Shown: positions 58,751 to 64,000 of the stretch, piece by piece
How positions within the stretch are numbered: the stretch's first letter is position 1
Layout: the number at the start of each line of letters is the position of its first letter
Assembly: GCA_964647905.1 (NCBI GenBank)
Contig: CAZYJR010000007.1
Span: forward strand, 62,001-126,000
Length of the DNA stretch: 64,000 bases
Direction: 5' to 3'
Source: CAZYJR01 sp964647905
Lineage (GTDB): Bacteria > Desulfobacterota > DSM-4660 > Desulfatiglandales > HGW-15
The notes under the pieces: model-generated
Databases searched by the model: none
The model's input: the letters and a program-made list of their open reading frames with translations, nothing else
Told to the model about the DNA's origin: nothing
Made by a program: the position numbers and the translations under genes

Positions 58751-60676
58751 TTATTGGGGACGGTCCTTCCGTGGGGTGTGATCCAGGACCTCCCGCAGCT
58801 TGACCGAGAGCTCGTGTATGTTGAAGGGTTTTTGGATGAACCCGGACTGACCCTTGTTCAGGATCTCTTGTGCGGCTCCGTTGGCACTGTAGCCGCTGGA
58901 CAGAAGCACCCGCACCCCGGGATCGATGGCGGACAGGGCCTCGTATGTGGTCTTGCCGTTCATGTCCGGCATGACCATGTCCAGCACCACCAGGCCTATT
59001 GAATCTCCCTGCTCCCGGTATATTTTAACCGCATCGAGCCCGCTTCGGGCCACAAGAACCGTGTATCCCAGTTTCCTGAGCAGCTCGGCTCCCACCTCGA
59101 TCACCATCTCCTCGTCATCGACAAGGAGCACGGTCTCGGTCCCCCGGCACAGGGGGTGCTCCCGTCCGGAATGCGCCGATTCGACACCGCCGGTGGCGGG
59201 CGGTATGTATAGGATGAATTCCGAGCCCTTGCCCTTCCCGCTCCTTACCTCTATGGCCCCCCCGTGGCGCTTCACTATTCCGTAAGCCGAGGTGAGACCG
59301 AATCCGTTGCCTCCTCTTCTCTTTTTGGTGGTGAAGAAGGGGTCGAAGATCCTTTTCATGGTGCCCCGGTCCATTCCAGGGCCCGTATCCCTTACCGATA
59401 CCCATACATACCTGCCCGGATTCACGGACAAGGACTTGGCCTTCAACTCGCCCAGCTCGGCCGCGCCCGTGCTCACGAAAACCGAGCCCCCATCCGTCAT
59501 GGCCTGCCATGCATTGACCAATAGATTGAGAAGTACCTGTTCGATTTGTCCGGGGTCCACCTCCACCATATCCAGGCCTTCGCTCAGTTCGGTATGAATG
59601 CGGATCTCCTTCCGCGTCCTGCCGAACATGCCGGTTATCTTGAGAATCAACTCGTTCAGGGCGGTGGGCCTTGTCTCCACCGGGCCGCCCCTGGCAAATC
59701 CCAGCAGTTGCTTGGTGAGCTCGGTGGCGCTCCGGCTGTACTCTTCTATGCTCTTCAGGTGCTCGAAGTGTGGATGAGAGGCGCTGGTGTCCATGAGCAT
59801 CAGGGACGCCCTGCCTTGTATGCCCATGAGGAGGTTGTTGAAATCGTGTGCTATGCCCCCGGCCAGGGTCCCGACGGCCTCCAGCTTTTGCGCCTGCTGC
59901 AGTTGGAGCTCCAGCCTCTTTTGTTCGGTTATATCCCTGTAGAGGGCCACAATGCCGCTCAGCCGGTCACCCGTATAGATAGGGGAACCGGACACGGTTA
60001 CATTCACCGGGGTGCCGTCCTTCCTGTATCTCACAGTCTCGGTCGGTGGAAACTCCCTGCCTTGGAGCACCCGGCGGGTGATCGCCTTGGCTTCGGCCGA
60101 GACCTCGCCCCGTGCTATGAGGCCGTCAGGGTCCCTTCCTACCGCCTCATCCCGGGTATAGCCGAATATAGCCTCTGCCGCCGGGTTCCACTCGATTATC
60201 CGGTGCTGCGGGTCCAGGGTGACAATGGCATCGGGTGCATCCCTGAGCACGGCCTCGAGGTACATTCGGCGCCTGTCTATCTCGTTCTCGGCCTTGTTTC
60301 CGGCAACGGGGCTCGCGGTGCCCAGCACCAGACGGCTTCCGGCTTGGGAGACCGGACGGAGCTTGATCTCAATCGCTCTCCGCCCTCGGTCCCCGCCTGC
60401 CGCATGGACCACCAGGCGGGTCTCCGCCCCCCGAAGAGCGGCTAGAAACTCCCTGGCTGCGGCCCTTTGCTCAGCAAGCTGAAGAGATGTCCCGGCCCTC
60501 CTTCCCGGTCTCGGTTCGTCCATTGCGGCGATCCGGGAGAAGGCCTGGTTGAAGACTATGTAGCGGCCTTTTCCGTCAAGGAGAAAGGCCCCTTGGGGGA
60601 TCGATTCCAGCAATGACTCGGTCAAATCCCCTAGCGGTTGAGCCTGCCCCTCTGGGTTCTTGGTCAGCGGATTCAT
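58751..60676 (-). CDS. PAS sensor hybrid histidine kinase with C-terminal receiver
   Basis: The 641-residue soluble protein has two PAS domains (about residues 18-125 and 138-255), a HisKA box TLAGGIAHDFNNLLMGIQG (His277), the ATPase domain (NLLVNAWQAM, DTGPGMDRGTM, GGNGFGLTSAYGI) and a C-terminal receiver (LLVDDEEMVIEV, VVLDMVMPDMNGKTT). No membrane span, so it senses an internal signal. No adjacent response regulator gene is seen; the target could be any of the regulators in the window or elsewhere. Confidence 0.95.
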   Translation of the reverse strand: MNPLTKNPEGQAQPLGDLTESLLESIPQGAFLLDGKGRYIVFNQAFSRIAAMDEPRPGRRAGTSLQLAEQRAAAREFLAALRGAETRLVVHAAGGDRGRRAIEIKLRPVSQAGSRLVLGTASPVAGNKAENEIDRRRMYLEAVLRDAPDAIVTLDPQHRIIEWNPAAEAIFGYTRDEAVGRDPDGLIARGEVSAEAKAITRRVLQGREFPPTETVRYRKDGTPVNVTVSGSPIYTGDRLSGIVALYRDITEQKRLELQLQQAQKLEAVGTLAGGIAHDFNNLLMGIQGRASLMLMDTSASHPHFEHLKSIEEYSRSATELTKQLLGFARGGPVETRPTALNELILKITGMFGRTRKEIRIHTELSEGLDMVEVDPGQIEQVLLNLLVNAWQAMTDGGSVFVSTGAAELGELKAKSLSVNPGRYVWVSVRDTGPGMDRGTMKRIFDPFFTTKKRRGGNGFGLTSAYGIVKRHGGAIEVRSGKGKGSEFILYIPPATGGVESAHSGREHPLCRGTETVLLVDDEEMVIEVGAELLRKLGYTVLVARSGLDAVKIYREQGDSIGLVVLDMVMPDMNGKTTYEALSAIDPGVRVLLSSGYSANGAAQEILNKGQSGFIQKPFNIHELSVKLREVLDHTPRKDRPQ

Positions 60677-61148
60677 CCACGGGTTTCAAGCGATCGTGTT
60701 AGCGAGCGCTGAACGAAAAGAGGGTCAATAATCAGGCGGTCTTTGAATGCCTTCACCGCTCCCCATCTGACCATCGGCATACCTCTCGCAAAGCTTGAAT
60801 CCCGGGGCCTCGAACAACCGCTCCAGCCCCATTTCTTTCACCTTGCCCCGGTTCCGCCGCTTTGCTAGGGTTTGACCGCCCTTGGATCAAAGGACGTTTC
60901 CCGTTCTCAAAGGCGGTTTTCAATGGGCGGGAAGCACGGAGAAAGCCTGAAACCCAGAGTCGTCAGGAAGGGAGACCCTCCTCCTTGTCTTCACATGGGG
61001 ATCCAGTGCAGGGGCTGCTACGGCTGGGAGAATTTCATCAAGGCCGCCCGCAGCGATACCCGATGGAGAAGATCTCCTCTCCATTGCTATTGTACCGGTT
61101 TGACGGTCATCCTGGAGCAGGAGGGCCCGCCGGGCTGAGATATGATAA
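60677..61148. other. 472-bp stretch with no confident gene
   Basis: Between the hybrid kinase and the MFS exporter. Several short frames are open, with no good ribosome site. The best is a 71-codon frame listed separately. On the minus strand a 38-codon frame just upstream of the kinase shows no recognisable fold. No RNA gene or repeat is apparent. Confidence 0.4.
60923..61138 (+). CDS. Possible small Cys-rich protein (low confidence)
   Basis: A 71-codon frame from ATG 60923 encodes a basic protein with five Cys residues in a CLHMGIQCRGCYGWENF and LHCYCTG pattern that could hold a zinc site. The ribosome site is weak (AGGCGG) and overlapping frames are also open. It ends 10 bp before the MFS gene. 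It may be only a chance frame. Confidence 0.22.
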   Translation: MGGKHGESLKPRVVRKGDPPPCLHMGIQCRGCYGWENFIKAARSDTRWRRSPLHCYCTGLTVILEQEGPPG

Positions 61149-62336
61149 ATGGAAAAGATTCCCCTATTGCTGATGTTCTTGGGGCATGTCTGGGTGGATG
61201 CCACCCAGGGGGTCCTGCCCGTTGTCCTCACCAAGCTCAAAGAGAATTTTGAGCTCTCGTACTTCCAGGTGGGGGTGATGGTCATGGTCCTCAACCTCAC
61301 CTCCTCCATGATTCAGCCCGTGTTCGGGATAATGGCGGACCGGATCAGGGTGGGGTGGTTCGTTTACTGGGGAGTCCTTTGGACGTCCCTTTGCATGGGA
61401 CTCCTGGGCTGGGTGCCCAATTACGCGCTTGCGGTCATCCTGGTGGGCTTCGCAGGCCTTGGTACGGCCGCGTTCCACCCGAGGGCAATGATGGCCGTCT
61501 CCCTGGTCAGCGGCACCAGGCGGGGATTCGGGGCCGCGGTCTTCTCCACCGGCGGCAACCTGGGCTTTGCCGTCGGCCCCATGATGGGGAGCCTGCTGGT
61601 GCTCGGCCTGGGTCTTCGCGCGACCATCGGCCTGGCCCTTCCCGGCCTGCTCCTCTTCCTGGCGATCATAACTTACGCAGGGGAGGCCCTGAGGCGCGAG
61701 GTCCCGAGGAGGTCGGAAGCAGGGGAGGACAAAGGCCGGGAGGCCGGGGGCATCATGTGGTATTCGCTATCGGCCGTCTCACTGGTGATCATGCTGCGCT
61801 CCTGGGCATACATGAGTTTTATCGCATACTTGCCGATGTATCTCCAGACACGCGACGTCCCCCTGGCCAAAGGGAGCCTCACCCTAACCGTCTTTCTGGT
61901 GGGAGGCGCCCTTGCCGGCCTTTACGGCGGGCACCTCTCGGACAGGATAGGAAGAAGGGCCGTTGTGGTGGGAAGCCTCCTCGTCTACCCGGTTCTCGCC
62001 GCCCTCATGCTCTTGAGCGACGGCCTTTGGGTTTGGCTCCTGGCAGGGACTGCAGGCGCGGCCCTCCTGGCATCCTTCTCCGTCACAGTGGTATGGACCC
62101 AAGAGCTCCTGCCAGGGAACCTGGGCCTGGCCTCGGGCCTCTCCCTGGGCCTGGGCTTCGGCATGGGGGGGCTGGGAGCCGCCTTTACCGGGTACCTGGC
62201 TGACACCATAGGTATCTACGGGAGCATGTGGGTCCTCGCCCTGGTCCCGGCCCTGGGGGCCTTTGCAGCCATGCCCGTCAGGACCCGACTGGAGGCCGGC
62301 CAGGAGCTCCTCTGGTCCAAGGCGGAGGAGGCCTGA
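61149..62336 (+). CDS. MFS transporter, fosmidomycin-resistance-like
   Basis: The 395-residue polytopic protein has 10-12 membrane spans and the pattern of the Fsr/YfnC-like MFS exporters: FLGHVWVDATQGVLPVVLTKL, SSMIQPVFGIMADRI, GTAAFHPRAMM, GGHLSDRIGRRAVVV. It is an inner membrane efflux pump of unknown substrate. It stands alone on the plus strand. Confidence 0.88.
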   Translation: MEKIPLLLMFLGHVWVDATQGVLPVVLTKLKENFELSYFQVGVMVMVLNLTSSMIQPVFGIMADRIRVGWFVYWGVLWTSLCMGLLGWVPNYALAVILVGFAGLGTAAFHPRAMMAVSLVSGTRRGFGAAVFSTGGNLGFAVGPMMGSLLVLGLGLRATIGLALPGLLLFLAIITYAGEALRREVPRRSEAGEDKGREAGGIMWYSLSAVSLVIMLRSWAYMSFIAYLPMYLQTRDVPLAKGSLTLTVFLVGGALAGLYGGHLSDRIGRRAVVVGSLLVYPVLAALMLLSDGLWVWLLAGTAGAALLASFSVTVVWTQELLPGNLGLASGLSLGLGFGMGGLGAAFTGYLADTIGIYGSMWVLALVPALGAFAAMPVRTRLEAGQELLWSKAEEA

Positions 62337-62506
62337 ACCCGCCGCCCCAACCCCCGAAACCGTCTGGGCCCTCATTCACCTCGGGTGCCGAGTCTGCCGG
62401 GCACCCTGGCCGTGGTCTCGGTCAGTTCGGGTGCGTACACTCCCAGGAGCCGGACCGTGGCCCCGCCCACACCCGGGGTTTCGTGTTGTACCTGCTTGAC
62501 ACCAGC

Positions 62507-62515
62507 TGCTATACT
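62507..62515 (+). promoter_or_regulatory. Extended -10 promoter of the split-Soret-like gene
   Basis: TGCTATACT is an extended -10 element, with a partial -35 TTGTAC (62486-62491) 18 bp upstream of the hexamer. Transcription would start near 62522, leaving no room for an upstream signal peptide. Confidence 0.5.
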
Positions 62516-62563
62516 TTATGTCGCACAGTCGATCGAGCAGACAGACGACGAGATACGAGCAGC

Positions 62564-63073
62564 GTGAAGGAGGAATTGAATCAGATTCCACCCGAGATCT
62601 TTTGGCCTTTCAGGAGCGGAGTCTACGGTTGGGGCTCGATTTGCGGGGCGCTGCCCCCGGCTATCTGCGCCATTGCCATGGTCGCCGATACAAAGGTCAA
62701 TCAGCAGCTCATCAACGAGCTCATGGCCTGGTACAAGGATTTTCCCTTCCCGGAGTATCAGCCCGCTGGGATGGATTTGCCGACTACGGTCGCGGATTCA
62801 AGCCTTTGCCATGTCTCGGTGACCAAGTGGATGCAGGAGACAGGATACGACCGCTCAACACCCGAGCGTTCCGAGCGCTGTGCGGGACTGAGCGCGGATG
62901 TGGCCAGGTATACGGTCGTCTTGCTGAACGAGTTGGCCGACGGTACTTTCGTCCCAAGGCATTTTCCTTCAGATGATGCGGCCTCCTGCATGGAGTGCCA
63001 TGGAACTGAGGTGAGCCCGGCCAACGGCAAGGAGAGCTGTACGGCCTGCCACGGAGATCCCCACGCCGACTGA
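62564..63073 (+). CDS. Split-Soret-cytochrome-like protein, short form
   Basis: The 169-residue protein resembles the C-terminal two thirds of split-Soret cytochrome c: GVYGWGSICGALPPAICAIAMV, VNQQLINELMAWYKDFPFPEYQ, SLCHVSVTKWMQETG, ERCAGLSADVARYTVVLLNEL. It has two heme c motifs at the end, CMECH and CTACH. Normal members are about 250 residues with a leader; here no signal peptide or first 80 residues are seen in any frame. GTG 62564 is the best start; a TTG at 62576 is too close to the AAGGAGG. Either a truncated gene or a cytoplasmic variant. Confidence 0.65.
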   Translation: MKEELNQIPPEIFWPFRSGVYGWGSICGALPPAICAIAMVADTKVNQQLINELMAWYKDFPFPEYQPAGMDLPTTVADSSLCHVSVTKWMQETGYDRSTPERSERCAGLSADVARYTVVLLNELADGTFVPRHFPSDDAASCMECHGTEVSPANGKESCTACHGDPHAD

Positions 63074-63113
63074 GGCCGTCCGTGATGGGGGGAGCACCCT
63101 GGGATACGGCTAT

Positions 63114-64000
63114 TCAAGGATGTATGACCTCCTCGGAGATCAAGACCTTCTTTCTCATCTCAATCCTCACTCTCCCCAGCTCCTGGAACTCGTTCAGGGG
63201 ATCTTGTACGTCACTCCGGCGCACCATGCTTATGGCGTCATTGGGGCAGGCCGAGGCACAGACCCCGCAGCCTATGCACCAGTCTTGATCTATCTTGGCT
63301 TTCCCTTCTTCCACCGCCACTGCGTCTATGGGGCAGGCCTCCTCGCAAAGTCCGCACCCGTCGCATGCATCCGGATCGGTCCTGCGAATGAACTGGCACG
63401 CCATCAGGAGGTCCCTGGGGACCCGGCGGCGCTTGTAGTTGCCCAGCGACCAACAGCAGCAAGGGCAGCAGTTGCATGCATGCTTTATCTCCCCTTCGAC
63501 CACGTTGTCCGCGAAGTGAACGCATCCCGCCTCCTCGGCCTTGCGGTTGAGGGCGAGGGCCTCGTCCAGGGAGAGCTCCCGGCCGATGCCTACATCAATG
63601 ACATACTCGGCCAGGTCATCGTACTTCATGCACACCTCCAGGGGGTATGCACAAGGGTTCCTGCCCTTGAGGCGCGACATCACCCGGCAGTTGCAGTTTA
63701 CCACCGCAATCCGCTCGGCCTTGTGGATTACATGCTCGATGTCGGCATAGCTCAGTACAGCCTGCTTTGGGGCCTCGATGGTGCGGCCGGCCGGGATCCA
63801 GCGGTAGACCTTGGTGCCGGTCCCGCCGAACCTCTCCACCAGCCCTTCCTTCCTGGAATGTCGGATGCAGAGATCCGCCATCCGCCTGGCAAAAGGGGTA
63901 TCCTCATTGGGCCAGAAAAAGGCCTGGGGCATGCCGTACCCGAACTGGTGCAGGCAGTAGCCCCATGTGCCGTCCGCCGCCTTTCTCCGATAGACCAGCC
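63114..64000 (-). CDS. Cys-rich [4Fe-4S] ferredoxin-type oxidoreductase (partial, runs off window)
   Basis: The frame continues past the right end: the bases 63933-63998 code GTWGYCLHQFGYG just before the Met at 63932, so the true start is outside the window. The visible 294 residues have a Cys-rich region (NCNCRVM, then HACNCCPCCCWSLGN) and two ferredoxin motifs, CDGCGLCEEACP and CIGCGVCASACP. Proteins of this type occur widely in Desulfobacterota and archaea, often as ferredoxin-like partners of oxidoreductases; the exact role is not known. Confidence 0.8.
   Translation of the reverse strand, partial: LVYRRKAADGTWGYCLHQFGYGMPQAFFWPNEDTPFARRMADLCIRHSRKEGLVERFGGTGTKVYRWIPAGRTIEAPKQAVLSYADIEHVIHKAERIAVVNCNCRVMSRLKGRNPCAYPLEVCMKYDDLAEYVIDVGIGRELSLDEALALNRKAEEAGCVHFADNVVEGEIKHACNCCPCCCWSLGNYKRRRVPRDLLMACQFIRRTDPDACDGCGLCEEACPIDAVAVEEGKAKIDQDWCIGCGVCASACPNDAISMVRRSDVQDPLNEFQELGRVRIEMRKKVLISEEVIHP

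Noticed and set aside
62228..62563. Upstream extension of the split-Soret-like frame
   Set aside because: It overlaps the end of the MFS gene, is Pro/Gly/Arg-rich, has no signal peptide and lies before the likely promoter.
1..64000. CRISPR arrays, complete insertion sequences or phage genes
   Set aside because: No regularly spaced repeats, transposase, integrase or phage structural genes were seen; only short repeats as listed.

Overview
The window is GC-rich DNA from a Gram-negative, strictly anaerobic bacterium. It is most likely a member of the Desulfobacterota (sulfate-reducing or syntrophic 'deltaproteobacteria'). This rests on lipopolysaccharide genes (waaA, kdsA, lptCAB), sigma-54 with NtrC-type regulation, several heterodisulfide-reductase (Hdr) type proteins, ETF:quinone oxidoreductase, DsrM/DsrK-like and TusA/DsrE sulfur proteins, a split-Soret-cytochrome-like protein, a DUF39 homocysteine-synthesis protein and many TRAP transporters. 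This is inference from gene content; no rRNA is present to confirm it.

Layout. 1-6.6 kb: the end of one TRAP transporter (dctQ', dctM), a small cupin and a beta-CASP nuclease (+ strand), then a complete TRAP system dctP-dctQ-dctM (- strand). 6.8-12.2 kb: a stand-alone IMP cyclohydrolase, a 61-bp perfect palindrome, waaA with a PocR-domain protein, and a MoxR ATPase with an unusual 611-residue partner. 12.2-23.8 kb: a seven-gene minus-strand electron-transfer operon (ETF:QO, HdrD-like, HdrA-GltD fusion, MvhD-like, FrhB/FdhB-like, tandem HdrA, HdrC-like). 24-28.7 kb: a cytidylate-kinase-like protein, corA, feoB, feoA and a FeoB-associated small protein. 28.7-38.9 kb: DUF39; then kdsA-lptC-lptA-lptB-rpoN-hpf-ptsN-manX-like-rimI-gap-tpiA-secG and tRNA-Leu(GAG). 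39-44.2 kb: a toxin-antitoxin pair between short direct repeats, a lipoprotein and a TAXI-type TRAP system. 44.2-53.7 kb: an NtrC/sensor-kinase pair, a kinase-like protein with a BON-like tail, an SLC13 carrier, a 28-residue membrane peptide, Usp-like proteins and a divergent Lon protease carrying an internal response-regulator receiver domain. 53.7-58.7 kb: a structured repeat, a flavoprotein, a glycine-zipper lipoprotein, and a MarR-DsrE-TusA-DsrM-like-DsrK-like cassette with matching palindromic operators. 58.7-64 kb: a hybrid sensor kinase, an MFS exporter, a split-Soret-like cytochrome and a partial Fe-S protein.

How the genes work together. TRAP systems import organic acids. ETF:QO and the Hdr operon probably link acyl-CoA oxidation, NAD(P)H and low-potential carriers. 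The DsrE/TusA/DsrMK-like cassette probably links a sulfur carrier to the quinone pool under MarR control. The most unusual items are the receiver-Lon fusion, whose receiver closely resembles that of the nearby NtrC protein; the MarR sulfur cassette with two identical operators; the GltD-inserted HdrA inside an ETF-QO/Hdr operon; and the MoxR plus TraB/DUF5682-like pair.
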